A DNA stretch of 28,793 nucleotides from a virus: IMG/VR virus record IMGVR_UViG_3300014720_000137, positions 1-28,793 of that record. One strand, given 5' to 3'. The position numbers were made by a program, and so were the translations under genes. Position 1 is the stretch's first letter; every line of letters begins with the position of its first letter. Positions 1 through 7,779 of this stretch are shown here, piece after piece. The notes beneath the pieces were generated by a model. That model was not told where the DNA came from. It did no database searches and was given only the letters and a program-made list of their open reading frames with translations.

Positions 1-1
1 G

Positions 2-226
2 ATGCGTATCCATAGCGCGAGCCTGATATCAGAGACCAAGACCTTCGTGGCTTCTGGCACGAGTTATGCCGCCAAGATAGGGGAAACTGACGATCTGGTC
101 ATGGCCACCCTGCTGATCGTGCGCATGCTGACCGTGCTTAAAGACTATCACAAGGACATAGACACCAATCTGCGCGACCATGAAAACCTGATCGAGCCCT
201 TGCCCTTTGTCATGACCATGGGCTAA
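2..226 (+). CDS. 17: Terminase large subunit (gp17), C-terminal end, partial
   Basis: This is the last 74 codons or so of a gene whose start lies left of the window. The peptide has the ending typical of T4-like large terminases: a TFVASGTSYAAK segment followed by GETDDLVMA. In this family that last part carries the final acidic residues of the RNase H-like nuclease that cuts the packaged DNA, followed by a hydrophobic helix (LLIVRML). The protein is the motor and nuclease that packages DNA into the prohead. The ATG at base 2 is probably internal, because full-length relatives are over 500 residues. A late-type promoter box overlaps its stop codon. The call rests on recognising the C-terminal motif only. 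Confidence 0.78.
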   Translation: MRIHSASLISETKTFVASGTSYAAKIGETDDLVMATLLIVRMLTVLKDYHKDIDTNLRDHENLIEPLPFVMTMG

Positions 227-229
227 ATA
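222..229 (+). promoter_or_regulatory. T4-late-like promoter box GCTAAATA
   Basis: GCTAAATA resembles the T4 late -10 element TATAAATA, which is read by gp55-containing polymerase. It sits at the end of the terminase gene, and its last base is 7 bases before the ATG at 237. A start site 6 to 7 bases downstream would place the mRNA end at or within two bases of the start codon. No Shine-Dalgarno sequence is visible in the gap. Confidence 0.45.
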
Positions 230-236
230 TACCATC

Positions 237-1895
237 ATGCAAGATACCGCTGCTGTAGACCTCTACGACCTTCTAGTAACGCGCGATTTCGAGCCCGAGA
301 TCCTGGACGCCCAGGGCAAAAGTGTGACAGATCCCGCGGAAGCGGAGATGTTTTCATTCGACTGGAAGACCCAGGACAACAACTACGGCACCGTGGTCGC
401 TCTCCTGGGCGGGGACAACAACCTGGAGATCTACTTTGGGGACAACCTGGGACGTGGCATGGAGCCGGAAGATCGCCGAGAATGGTATCAGTTCCTGGAG
501 CAGATGAAGCAGTTCGCTAGCAGGAACATCATGGACTTCGAGATCAACAATCTCAGTCGGCTCAAATATACCATGCAGGGCATGGCCGCTATCAAGGAAG
601 GCCTGTTCGAGGGCTATTATGGCACCCGCAAGGTCAGCTACAGCGACCAACCGAAAAAAACGCGCCTGATGATCAGGCACAGCCGGGACCTGGGCGAAGG
701 CGATGCCCGACATCGCAACATCGATGCCCTGTTCGTGGAAACGCAAGATGGCAATCGTTTCCGCTTGCCGTTCAAGAAACTGATCGGTGGTCGTGCCATG
801 GCCCGGCACATCTCTGAAGGTGGCACGCCCTACGATGCGTTCGGCCAGCACATCACAGAGATGATGTCAGAGATGGACACCATGGCCCGCTTCGTGCGCG
901 CGGCCAAACATCGTGGATTCACCGGTGAGGCAGGGGCCATGGTGGAATCGGCCATCCGTCACTATAGCGATCTCAAGAGCAAGGCCAAGCGCATGATCAG
1001 CCAGCGCGGCTATCGCGAAGAACGAGACGCGTTCCGACCAGACCAATTCACGGATGCAGCCGTCACGGCCGAAGCCATCAGAGATATGTTTATCGAGCAG
1101 ACCCTGGATCACAGGATCGAGGAAGCATTGCCCGTGCTGGCGCGCCTGGCCGAGCAGCAATCAGCCATGACCGAAGCCGACCAGTTTGAAGTCTGGGCTG
1201 CCGGAATGGTAGAGGGCCGCGATCCCAACCGACTGCAAGATCTCATGGCGAAAGAACTGACGGTGGGTCCAGATGCTGCCAACGCCACCGAGCAACTGTA
1301 TGGTGTGCTGGATGACGAAGAGCTGTTTGACATCCTACGTGCTGTGGCTGATCAAGATCCCGATGCCAATGCCTGGGAAGATCCAGCGGTTCTCCGGCGC
1401 ATGGCCGAACTGGGCATTGAGATGCCAAGGAAAGAGCCCGAGATCGAAGCCACACCCATGCCCGAAGCCGCATGCGGACGCCCAAAGAAAAATGCTGTAG
1501 ATCACAGAGATGATGATCTGCCCAGGATCGGCAGGATAGAAAAAACAGCTACCGGCTTGAAACACTATGCACGCCCCGAACGCGGTGGTTCTGAACCCGA
1601 ATCAGATCCATTGGATCACCTGGATCGTGCCACCACCAACAGGATAGAAAAAGCCCTTGGGATCAAGTGGGACAGACAGAAGAAATATCAAGGTGGTATC
1701 GATACGACCAAGGAAAACTTCGGTGGCGGTGGCCTGCAGGGCGCACCTATAGGCTCGACCACTGGTGGTCTGGAGCGACCGATCGACGATCGTGATGTAG
1801 AAGAAGATCTCGATACCGACGGCGTGATGATGAACAAGCCCTCAAACATGAGTTCTGAAAGCATACAAAGACTCAAACAACTGGCAAAGATTTAG
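237..1895 (+). CDS. Conserved large protein of unknown function
   Basis: A 552-residue protein that I recognise only as a type carried by marine T4-like phages next to core genes; I cannot assign a function. Residues about 40 to 230 look like a folded, mixed alpha/beta domain (for example VVALLGGDNNLEIYFGDNLG, and later RLPFKKLIGGRAMARHI). Residues about 230 to 400 are rich in predicted helix and in acidic residues. From about 405 the chain is polar and low in complexity, with repeated D/E/R/P/G, a Gly-rich stretch near 496 and a short helical end. There is no signal peptide or membrane segment. The start is the first ATG after the terminase stop. It has no Shine-Dalgarno sequence but lies just downstream of a late-type promoter box, so it may be leaderless and late-expressed. 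A structural or packaging-linked role is possible but unproven. Confidence 0.85.
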   Translation: MQDTAAVDLYDLLVTRDFEPEILDAQGKSVTDPAEAEMFSFDWKTQDNNYGTVVALLGGDNNLEIYFGDNLGRGMEPEDRREWYQFLEQMKQFASRNIMDFEINNLSRLKYTMQGMAAIKEGLFEGYYGTRKVSYSDQPKKTRLMIRHSRDLGEGDARHRNIDALFVETQDGNRFRLPFKKLIGGRAMARHISEGGTPYDAFGQHITEMMSEMDTMARFVRAAKHRGFTGEAGAMVESAIRHYSDLKSKAKRMISQRGYREERDAFRPDQFTDAAVTAEAIRDMFIEQTLDHRIEEALPVLARLAEQQSAMTEADQFEVWAAGMVEGRDPNRLQDLMAKELTVGPDAANATEQLYGVLDDEELFDILRAVADQDPDANAWEDPAVLRRMAELGIEMPRKEPEIEATPMPEAACGRPKKNAVDHRDDDLPRIGRIEKTATGLKHYARPERGGSEPESDPLDHLDRATTNRIEKALGIKWDRQKKYQGGIDTTKENFGGGGLQGAPIGSTTGGLERPIDDRDVEEDLDTDGVMMNKPSNMSSESIQRLKQLAKI

Positions 1896-1912
1896 GCAAA
1901 GAAAAAACCCAC

Positions 1913-1930
1913 AGTCCTATTGACAGGACT
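1913..1930 (+). promoter_or_regulatory. Inverted repeat over the gp32 promoter -35
   Basis: AGTCCT and AGGACT form a perfect 6-base inverted repeat around a 6-base centre, ATTGAC. The -35 hexamer TTGACA (1920-1925) begins inside the centre and ends on the first base of the right arm. It could be an operator, or a hairpin at the end of the upstream transcript. No run of T follows on this strand. Confidence 0.35.
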
Positions 1931-1949
1931 AAATAAAAGCACGTATACT
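1920..1949 (+). promoter_or_regulatory. Composite promoter of gp32: sigma70-like plus late-like
   Basis: TTGACA (1920-1925) and TATACT (1944-1949) are separated by 18 bases, a near-consensus sigma70-type promoter. The spacer contains ACTAAATA (1928-1935), which resembles the T4 late box. The early-type start would lie near 1956 and the late-type start near 1942, leaving a leader of about 60 to 70 bases before the gp32 ATG. Two overlapping promoters would keep gp32 transcribed through the infection. Confidence 0.6.
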
Positions 1950-2014
1950 ACACAAGGTGTACGTTAGGCAAGTAGTACACAGGCAAACATAGGCAACGAA
2001 AGGACAATCCTACT

Positions 2015-3019
2015 ATGGCATCTTTAGCAGAAATCCGCGCTCGACTGCAAGCCGCAGAGTCGAACAAAGGCGGTCAATCATCCGGCGGCGACAACGCGAT
2101 CTACCCCCACTGGAACATGGAAGAAGGACACAGCGCAACTGTGCGTTTCTTACCTGACGGCGATCCCAAGAACACGTTCTTCTGGGTGGAGCGGGCCATG
2201 ATCAAACTGCCATTCGCTGGTGTCAAAGGCGAGATGGACTCAAAACAAACACAGGTGCAGGTACCCTGCGTGGAGATGTGGGGCGACGCCTGCCCGATCC
2301 TGGCAGAAGTGCGCACGTGGTTCAAGGACAAGGCCCTGGAAGACATGGGTCGCAAGTATTGGAAAAAGCGCAGCTATATCATGCAGGGCTTCGTGAGAGA
2401 GAATCCGCTCTCGGAAGACCGCACACCAGAAAATCCCATCCGGCGATTCATCATCGGCCCCCAGATCTTCACCCTGATCAAGGCCGCGCTCATGGATCCC
2501 GAGCTGGAAGAGCTGCCCACGGACCTCATGCGTGGTCTGGACTTCCGCATCACCAAGACTTCCAAAGGTGGCTATGCGGACTACAACACATCAAAATGGT
2601 CGCGAAAGGAAACGGCCTTGACCGAAGCCGAACAGGCAGCACTGCAGGCACACGGCCTGTTTACCCTGAACGACTTCCTGCCAAAGCGACCCAACGAAGC
2701 AGAACTCAAAGTCATGAAAGAGATGTTCGAAGCTTCAGTTGATGGTAAACCTTATGATCCCGAACGTTGGGGTCAATACTTTAGACCGGCCGGCATAGCG
2801 GCTCCATCTGCTTCATCCACATCGGCGCCCGTTGTAGATGAGGAAGCCGCACCGGCCCCGGTCGCCCCCGTAGCAAAGGCAGCGCCAGCTGCTAGTTCAT
2901 TCGACGAGGATGATACCGCAGCCGCAACCACTCCAGTGGTCAAACCAGCAGCGGCAGCAAGTGGTCAGAATGCGCAAGACATCCTAGCCATGATCCGCGC
3001 CCGGCAAAGCAAGCAGTAA
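2015..3019 (+). CDS. 32: Single-stranded DNA-binding protein gp32
   Basis: A 334-residue relative of T4 gp32, which coats single-stranded DNA during replication and recombination. The core (about 25 to 260) has the expected features: HWNMEEGHSATVRFLPDG near the start, the aromatic and basic segment RKYWKKRSYIMQGFVREN, and FRITKTSKGGYADYNTSKW. Only two cysteines are obvious in the metal region (C85 and C93, spaced C-X7-C), unlike the H/C/C/C set of T4, so zinc binding is uncertain. Residues about 262 to 315 form a Pro/Ala linker with an acidic patch (FDEDD); the protein ends in a helix, DILAMIRAR, that echoes the N-terminal AEIRARLQ. The ATG is preceded by GAAAGGA at 1998-2004. A strong terminator follows the gene, as expected for a highly expressed single unit. 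Confidence 0.93.
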   Translation: MASLAEIRARLQAAESNKGGQSSGGDNAIYPHWNMEEGHSATVRFLPDGDPKNTFFWVERAMIKLPFAGVKGEMDSKQTQVQVPCVEMWGDACPILAEVRTWFKDKALEDMGRKYWKKRSYIMQGFVRENPLSEDRTPENPIRRFIIGPQIFTLIKAALMDPELEELPTDLMRGLDFRITKTSKGGYADYNTSKWSRKETALTEAEQAALQAHGLFTLNDFLPKRPNEAELKVMKEMFEASVDGKPYDPERWGQYFRPAGIAAPSASSTSAPVVDEEAAPAPVAPVAKAAPAASSFDEDDTAAATTPVVKPAAAASGQNAQDILAMIRARQSKQ

Positions 3020-3027
3020 TCAGTGAC

Positions 3028-3056
3028 ACGCGGGGAGATCTCCCCGCGTTCTTTTC
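3028..3056 (+). terminator. Rho-independent terminator after gp32
   Basis: A perfect 22-base palindrome (ACGCGGGGAGA and its complement, 3028-3049) is followed by a T-rich tail (TCTTTTCTT). Nine bases separate it from the gp32 stop. It lies just before the uvsX ribosome-binding site, so it should insulate gp32 mRNA from uvsX or allow partial read-through. Confidence 0.88.
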
Positions 3057-3071
3057 TTCCAAAGGTATCTC

Positions 3072-4127
3072 ATGGCCAAACCGTTTGACGTATCAAAGTT
3101 CCGCAAGGAAATTACAAAATCTATCGATGGACTTTCAATCGGTTTCAACGATCCAACCGACTGGATCTCTACCGGCAACTATGCCCTTAACTACTTGATC
3201 TCGGGCGACTTCAACAAAGGTGTGCCACTAGGCAAGGTCACTGTGTTCGCCGGAGAGTCCGGCGCTGGCAAGAGTTACATCTGTTCCGGTAACATCATCA
3301 AACATGCCCAAGAACAGGGCATCTTCGTTGTGCTAGTGGACACAGAGAACGCTCTGGATGAAGCATGGTTGCATGCCCTGGGGGTGGACACAGACGAGAA
3401 GAAACTGCTCAAACTATCAATGGCCATGATCGATGACGTGGCCAAGACCATCTCAACTTTCATGGCCGACTACAAAGGTCTCACAGGCGATGAGCGTCCC
3501 AAGGTCTTGTTCGTGATAGATAGCTTGGGTATGCTGCTCACGCCCACGGATGTCAACCAATTTGAAGCTGGAGACATGAAAGGCGATCTCGGTCGCAAAG
3601 CCAAGAGCCTGACCGCGCTAGTGCGCAACTGCGTGAACATGTTCGGCAACTACAACGTCGGCATGGTCTGTACCAACCACACCTATGCCAGCCAGGACAT
3701 GTTTGATCCCGATGACAAGATCTCGGGCGGACAGGGCTTTATCTATGCTTCATCAATCGTGGTGGCCATGCGCAAACTCAAGCTCAAAGAGGACGAGGAT
3801 GGCAACAAGATCTCCGATGTCATGGGTATCCGTAGCGCCTGTAAGGTCATGAAAACACGCTATGCCAAGCCGTTCGAAGGCGTGCAGGTCAAGATCCCGT
3901 ACGAGACGGGCATGCATCCCTACTCGGGCCTGACTGACCTAGCGGAGAAAAAAGGCATGCTGAAAAAAGATGGCAACCGGCTGATGTTCGTGACATCAGA
4001 TGGAGAGATCATCAAACATTTCCGAAAAGGCTGGGAATCAAACGAAGATGGCTGCCTTGACCGGGTCATGCAAGATTTCCAGAATCAGAAGACCGAGGTA
4101 AGTACTGCCGACTCACAGGAGGAGTGA
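3072..4127 (+). CDS. uvsX: UvsX RecA-like recombinase
   Basis: A 351-residue RecA-family strand-exchange ATPase that, in T4, forms filaments on single-stranded DNA with UvsY and drives recombination-dependent replication. Walker A is GESGAGKS at residues 61-68, Walker B is VLFVIDS near 145-151, and the ATPase glutamate segment VDTENALDE is at 89-97. DNA-binding loop candidates follow (MKGDLGRKAKSLTALVRN and DDKISGGQGFIYASS). Length and motif order match the family. The ATG is preceded by AAAGG at 3061-3065. The stop is one base before the ATG of the next gene, whose ribosome-binding site (AGGAGG) lies inside the last codons of uvsX, so the two genes are translationally linked. Confidence 0.95.
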   Translation: MAKPFDVSKFRKEITKSIDGLSIGFNDPTDWISTGNYALNYLISGDFNKGVPLGKVTVFAGESGAGKSYICSGNIIKHAQEQGIFVVLVDTENALDEAWLHALGVDTDEKKLLKLSMAMIDDVAKTISTFMADYKGLTGDERPKVLFVIDSLGMLLTPTDVNQFEAGDMKGDLGRKAKSLTALVRNCVNMFGNYNVGMVCTNHTYASQDMFDPDDKISGGQGFIYASSIVVAMRKLKLKEDEDGNKISDVMGIRSACKVMKTRYAKPFEGVQVKIPYETGMHPYSGLTDLAEKKGMLKKDGNRLMFVTSDGEIIKHFRKGWESNEDGCLDRVMQDFQNQKTEVSTADSQEE

Positions 4128-4128
4128 A

Positions 4129-4371
4129 ATGGCAGCGGATTTAGTGTATGAAGTTTGGCAAGAACTCAAACGGCACATCAACGCAGGAGACCGCGCAGAA
4201 GCAGCCGACAGCTTGGTCAATGTCTTGATCGAAAACGATTACGATGCCGATCAGATCCGAGACGCTTTCAAGGGTGATAACGATGTGAAACGAGCCCTGC
4301 AGAGCTTCCTTGACGATGCGGAAGAAGACCTTGACGAAGAAGATGAAGACGACTACAACGACGATTACTGA
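4129..4371 (+). CDS. Small acidic protein between uvsX and uvsY-like gene
   Basis: An 80-residue protein with no function I can name. Residues 1-60 are predicted helical (VYEVWQELKRHINAG, ADSLVNVLIEN, ADQIRDAFKG), and the last 20 residues are almost entirely Asp, Glu, Asn and Tyr. A strong AGGAGG site precedes the ATG at a good distance, starting inside the end of uvsX. The stop shares one base with the next start (TGATG). Similar small acidic proteins occur at this place in other marine T4-like phages, as far as I recall. The position between recombinase and mediator suggests a role with UvsX or in mimicking DNA, but that is inference. Confidence 0.82.
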   Translation: MAADLVYEVWQELKRHINAGDRAEAADSLVNVLIENDYDADQIRDAFKGDNDVKRALQSFLDDAEEDLDEEDEDDYNDDY

Positions 4372-4823
4372 TGTGGTATAGCCGCGTGACGGCCAGCCTG
4401 GCCGCCATTCCCGATTTCATCCAGCACTATGAGCGTGAGCTCGAAGAAGCCAAGCGCGAGTGCAGGATCGGTGGCTATGTGGAAGCCAACATCAAAGAAC
4501 TGCCGGGCATAACCGAGCATAGGTTCAATCAGCTGCAAGAGATAGAAGCCATCCTCAACTATCTCAACATACAATTGCGCAAGATACGCCGCAGACATTT
4601 CCAGAAATATCTCGAGCACTACGCCCGCGCCCTGAGCGATAGGACCGCGGAAAAGTATGTGGACGGCGAGGATGAAGTGATCGATATGGAGACCATCATC
4701 AACGAAGTGGCTCTCTTGCGCAATCGCTGGCTGGGCATCATGAAAGGTCTAGATACCAAGCAGTGGCAGATGGGCCATATCGTTCGCCTGCGCACTGCTG
4801 GCATGGAAGACATCCAGGTATGA
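4371..4823 (+). CDS. uvsY: UvsY-like recombination mediator
   Basis: A 150-residue, mostly helical protein downstream of uvsX. The C-terminal pattern WLGIMKGLDTKQWQMGHIVR followed by LRTAG resembles the end of T4 UvsY (a WG-I-L stretch, then IKHIQDMRAFEAG). A central basic helix (QLRKIRRRHFQKYLEHYARA) parallels the lysine-rich DNA-binding part of UvsY. UvsY loads UvsX onto DNA coated with gp32, so the neighbourhood supports the call. I recognise the protein as one widely conserved in marine T4-like phages; homology to T4 UvsY is remote and inferred by eye. Start: the ATG overlaps the preceding stop as TGATG. Its own stop overlaps the next start as ATGA. Confidence 0.62.
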   Translation: MWYSRVTASLAAIPDFIQHYERELEEAKRECRIGGYVEANIKELPGITEHRFNQLQEIEAILNYLNIQLRKIRRRHFQKYLEHYARALSDRTAEKYVDGEDEVIDMETIINEVALLRNRWLGIMKGLDTKQWQMGHIVRLRTAGMEDIQV

Positions 4824-5575
4824 ACACCTGGTTCTCGGATCACCATATCAGTCATGCGCACAGCCTCCGCACGCTGGAGACTTTCTACGAATTTGATGAT
4901 TTCATGGCCAGCATCAATACCGTGCTGGATCTGGGCTGTGGTCATGGTCTGGACATGCAGTGGTGGGTCACCAGGACCACACGGGACCTCGCCAGTCCAC
5001 GGCCGCTCAATATCAAGTGTACCGGTGTAGATCGTGTGCAGGTGGGCGGCGTGAAGCATCCCAACATCCGTTTCCAGCAGCAGGATTTTGAGAGCGATAT
5101 GGTGCTCGCCACCAAAAGATATGATGTGATATGGTGTCACGACGCGTTCCAACATGTGCAGGATCCCTACCACACTCTCCTGCGCTGGCGCGAGCGCACG
5201 GGCAAGGGTGGCATGCTGTGCTTGATCGTGCCCCAGACCACTAATTTTGTGCAGAACCGCCAGCAGTTCGAGCTGCAGTCGGATTGCTGGTATCACTGGA
5301 CTTTGGTCAGCCTCATGCGCATGTTGGCCGTGACAGGCTGGGATTGTCGCGGGGGATTCTGGCGCAAAACCGCGGATGATCCTTGGATACACGCGGTGGT
5401 ATACAAGAGCGACACTGAACCCGTGAATCCCAGGGCCAGCTGGTACGAACTGGCCGAAGCCGGCATCCTGCCCGATAGTGCAGTGGCCGGGATCAATCGC
5501 GTGGGCTATCTGCGCCAGCAGGACCTGATCCTGCCCTGGATAGACAAGAGCCTGATCACTTACGAACGTTATTAG
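4820..5575 (+). CDS. Class I SAM-dependent methyltransferase
   Basis: A 251-residue protein, first of the accessory island. Motif I is VLDLGCGHG (35-43), the acidic end of strand 2 is the D71 of GVDR, and YDVIWCHDAFQHV (101-113) matches the motif IV region of small-molecule methyltransferases. The substrate is unknown; the context of glycosyltransferases points to a sugar. Start: I chose the ATG at 4820, which forms an ATGA overlap with the previous stop, rather than an in-frame ATG 57 bases earlier that would lie inside the uvsY-like gene. The C-terminal part (about 180-251) is family-specific and not recognised. Confidence 0.85.
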   Translation: MNTWFSDHHISHAHSLRTLETFYEFDDFMASINTVLDLGCGHGLDMQWWVTRTTRDLASPRPLNIKCTGVDRVQVGGVKHPNIRFQQQDFESDMVLATKRYDVIWCHDAFQHVQDPYHTLLRWRERTGKGGMLCLIVPQTTNFVQNRQQFELQSDCWYHWTLVSLMRMLAVTGWDCRGGFWRKTADDPWIHAVVYKSDTEPVNPRASWYELAEAGILPDSAVAGINRVGYLRQQDLILPWIDKSLITYERY

Positions 5576-5595
5576 GATTGATCAATATATGCCCA

Positions 5596-5603
5596 GATAA
5601 ATA
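5596..5603 (+). promoter_or_regulatory. T4-late-like promoter box GATAAATA
   Basis: GATAAATA lies in the 49-base gap before the ATG at 5625 and differs from the T4 late consensus TATAAATA at the first base only. A start site near 5610 leaves a short leader with GAGGA at 5616-5620. It is the only clear promoter in front of the plus-strand part of the island, so it suggests late expression of these genes. Confidence 0.6.
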
Positions 5604-5624
5604 TCGCTATCAAGCGAGGATATC

Positions 5625-6353
5625 ATGGGATACAGCAATCTAATAACACGGGCCGTGGCCACGGTGGTGCCACAGCTGCCTACCAAACCGCGACCGATAG
5701 TGTGTGAGCTGGGAAATCAAACCTTGAAAAACAGCAAGGCCCGCGCCGAAGTCTATGCTGGTCTTGGCATACAACCGCCCGCAGAGCTGTCAGGTACCCG
5801 AGACTGGTATCTGTCCATCGGCTTCGAACGATACATAGCGATAGACGTCAATACCGAGCGTGATGCCATCGCCATGGACCTCAACCAAGATCTTGGCCAA
5901 GCCTATGGTTTCCGCGAGCAGTTTGATCCTGTGACCAACAACGGCACCGGTGAGCATGTGTTCAACCAGTACATGGTGTTCAAGAACGCGCATGATCTCT
6001 GTCGCACCGGTGGTTTCATGGTGCATGTGCTGCCGTTCTATCGCTGGGTGGATCACGGATTCTTCAACTACAATCCCAATCTCTTTCCCTGCCTGGCCCA
6101 TCAGAACCAATATGAACTGCAACAGCTATGGATAGCATCAAGCGACACCGATTACCTCCACAAACTAGATTCCGCAAATCTCGGCCGCAACAAAGGCTAT
6201 AGAGGCAAACTCCGGCTGGATGAATGGACCAGCGATCCCATGGTGGCTGTGGTGTTCCGCAAGACGAGGGACGCGCCTTTTGAAACGCCCATCCAGCATC
6301 TCTATGGCGGCGACAATATCACCAATGATAGCATAGCCTCAAGATATAAATGA
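5625..6353 (+). CDS. Divergent SAM-methyltransferase-like protein
   Basis: A 242-residue protein. VCELGNQ (26-32) is a weak motif I, IAIDVN (71-76) fits the acidic end of strand 2, and DPVTNNGTGEHVFNQ (101-115) followed by a glycine-rich turn (CRTGGFMVHVLPF) matches a group of bacterial methyltransferase-like proteins found in polysaccharide loci. The segment HGFFNYNPNLF is also typical of that group. The exact reaction is unknown. The ATG has GAGGA four bases upstream and a late-type promoter box before it. The stop overlaps the next start as ATGA. Confidence 0.7.
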   Translation: MGYSNLITRAVATVVPQLPTKPRPIVCELGNQTLKNSKARAEVYAGLGIQPPAELSGTRDWYLSIGFERYIAIDVNTERDAIAMDLNQDLGQAYGFREQFDPVTNNGTGEHVFNQYMVFKNAHDLCRTGGFMVHVLPFYRWVDHGFFNYNPNLFPCLAHQNQYELQQLWIASSDTDYLHKLDSANLGRNKGYRGKLRLDEWTSDPMVAVVFRKTRDAPFETPIQHLYGGDNITNDSIASRYK

Positions 6354-6973
6354 CCGACTGGGATATCATGCTGACCGCCCGACCCTATACCATGACCAGT
6401 GGTCGCAATCTCCTGGCCACCATAGGGGCTGCGAAAATGCCAGTGCGGGGAGATTTCGTGGAATGCGGTGTCTGGCGGGGCGGTCATGTGATCGCAGCCT
6501 TGCTAGCGACCACACAGCCACGCATCCACTGGCTGTTTGATACATTTGATGGCATGACCGAACCCGGTCCCCATGATATCCGGCGCGGGCACCACGCACG
6601 GGATACCACGGCCTATCGCAAGCGCGGACCACGCCAGTGGTGCAGAGCCGAGCTTGCGGAAGTGCAGACCAACATCGATCAGTATCGCCGGCCCGACCAG
6701 GCAGTGCGCTATGTACAAGGTCCAGTCGAGCATACTCTGCCAGTGACAGATTTACCTGAAGAGATAGCGGTGCTGAGACTGGACACTGATTTCTATAGCA
6801 GCACCCTAACAGAGTTGGAGCATCTGTGGCCGCGCGTGGTACCGGGCGGTACCATCATCGTCGATGACTACTATTCTTGGGACGGTTGTCGTCGTGCCTG
6901 CGATGAATATTTTGGTGAGCATGCGCCTTGGCAACCTATAGACGGACCGGCCGTGCGGATGGTGCGAGCATGA
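6350..6973 (+). CDS. TylF/MycF-type sugar O-methyltransferase
   Basis: A 207-residue member of the TylF family, metal-dependent methyltransferases that in characterised cases methylate hydroxyls of deoxysugars. The SAM loop is FVECGVWRGG (36-45). The downstream motifs LRLDTDFYSST (142-152) and TIIVDDYYSWDGCRRA (168-183) are the family signature, with the aspartates expected to bind metal and substrate. The length is slightly short of the usual 230-260. Genes on both sides overlap by four bases. It strongly suggests that a sugar is methylated by this island. Confidence 0.86.
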   Translation: MTDWDIMLTARPYTMTSGRNLLATIGAAKMPVRGDFVECGVWRGGHVIAALLATTQPRIHWLFDTFDGMTEPGPHDIRRGHHARDTTAYRKRGPRQWCRAELAEVQTNIDQYRRPDQAVRYVQGPVEHTLPVTDLPEEIAVLRLDTDFYSSTLTELEHLWPRVVPGGTIIVDDYYSWDGCRRACDEYFGEHAPWQPIDGPAVRMVRA

Positions 6974-7779
6974 ACACCACTTGGACTTGTTTTACCAGTT
7001 TTAATCGCAGGTTATATGATGTCATCGCCGCTGAGATGCTGGCCTCGTGGTTGCACCATTGGCCTCAGGATGCCAAGATGGTGATCTATCTCGAAGACGC
7101 TATAGATTTGCCAGAGGATCCTCGATTGGAAATAAGGAACTGGCAGTCCTGTTGCGGGCAAAATTTCAATCATATCTCTGAGAATTCAGGATCTCTGATG
7201 CCTTATTGGGAAAGCATGCACACACAGCGTTATGCGAAAAAAGGACTGGCATGGATCCATATGATGGAGCACAGCCAAGGCCGTATATGCTGGCTTGATG
7301 CAGATAGTTTTACCATGCGGCCATTTGAATCTCACAACCTAGATCGTGCGCTAGGCGATCATTGCGTGGCATTGTTTGATGTCAGCCGCCCGGTGGAAGA
7401 TCGCTTGGTGGTGACTGCTGAAAGTGGATTCGTATTGATAGATACCGAGCACAGTGATTTCAAACGATTCCGAGATGAATATTCTCGTTACTATCTCGAA
7501 CCCCGCATGCCCGAATCGGGATGGATGTTCTGGGACGGCGAGATCTGCATGCATGCGGCACAAAAAGTTGATCATTTCAATCTACGATCTCAATGCCACA
7601 GGAAAAAGAGCACTCCCATACACGGACATTGGTTGGGCGAATGGTTCCGGCACATGAAAACCAAGAGAAAGAAACACTGGCCTCTGGAGGCCTATAGACA
7701 GTTGTGGCTCCATGGTCGCGAACTGTCTCCAGATGACGTGAAGCCGTTTTACCAACCCGGAGGTGCAGATGGATCTTGA
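6970..7779 (+). CDS. Glycosyltransferase-like protein (GT-A, DxD)
   Basis: A 269-residue protein with a GT-A-like layout: an N-terminal segment TTWTCFTSFNRRLYD, then CWLDADSFTMRPF (107-119), whose DAD is the likely metal and nucleotide-sugar site, and a C-terminal GHWLGEWFRHMK followed by a KTKRKK basic stretch. The inverted gene at 13043-13879 shares this plan (WLDAD and LGQYMDHMKGAKRK), so the two are paralogues. Start: the ATG at 6970 overlaps the previous stop as ATGA; an in-frame upstream start at 6928 lies inside the preceding gene. Base composition looks more AT-rich than its neighbours. Donor and acceptor are unknown. Confidence 0.8.
   Translation: MNTTWTCFTSFNRRLYDVIAAEMLASWLHHWPQDAKMVIYLEDAIDLPEDPRLEIRNWQSCCGQNFNHISENSGSLMPYWESMHTQRYAKKGLAWIHMMEHSQGRICWLDADSFTMRPFESHNLDRALGDHCVALFDVSRPVEDRLVVTAESGFVLIDTEHSDFKRFRDEYSRYYLEPRMPESGWMFWDGEICMHAAQKVDHFNLRSQCHRKKSTPIHGHWLGEWFRHMKTKRKKHWPLEAYRQLWLHGRELSPDDVKPFYQPGGADGS

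Noticed and set aside
354-851. Open frame of 165 codons on the minus strand
   Set aside because: It lies wholly opposite the long gene at 237-1895, has no ribosome site or promoter and shows no recognisable motif.
4619-5392. 257-codon minus-strand open frame
   Set aside because: It is antisense to the uvsY-like and methyltransferase genes, which have clear motifs and coupled starts; the product has no family features.
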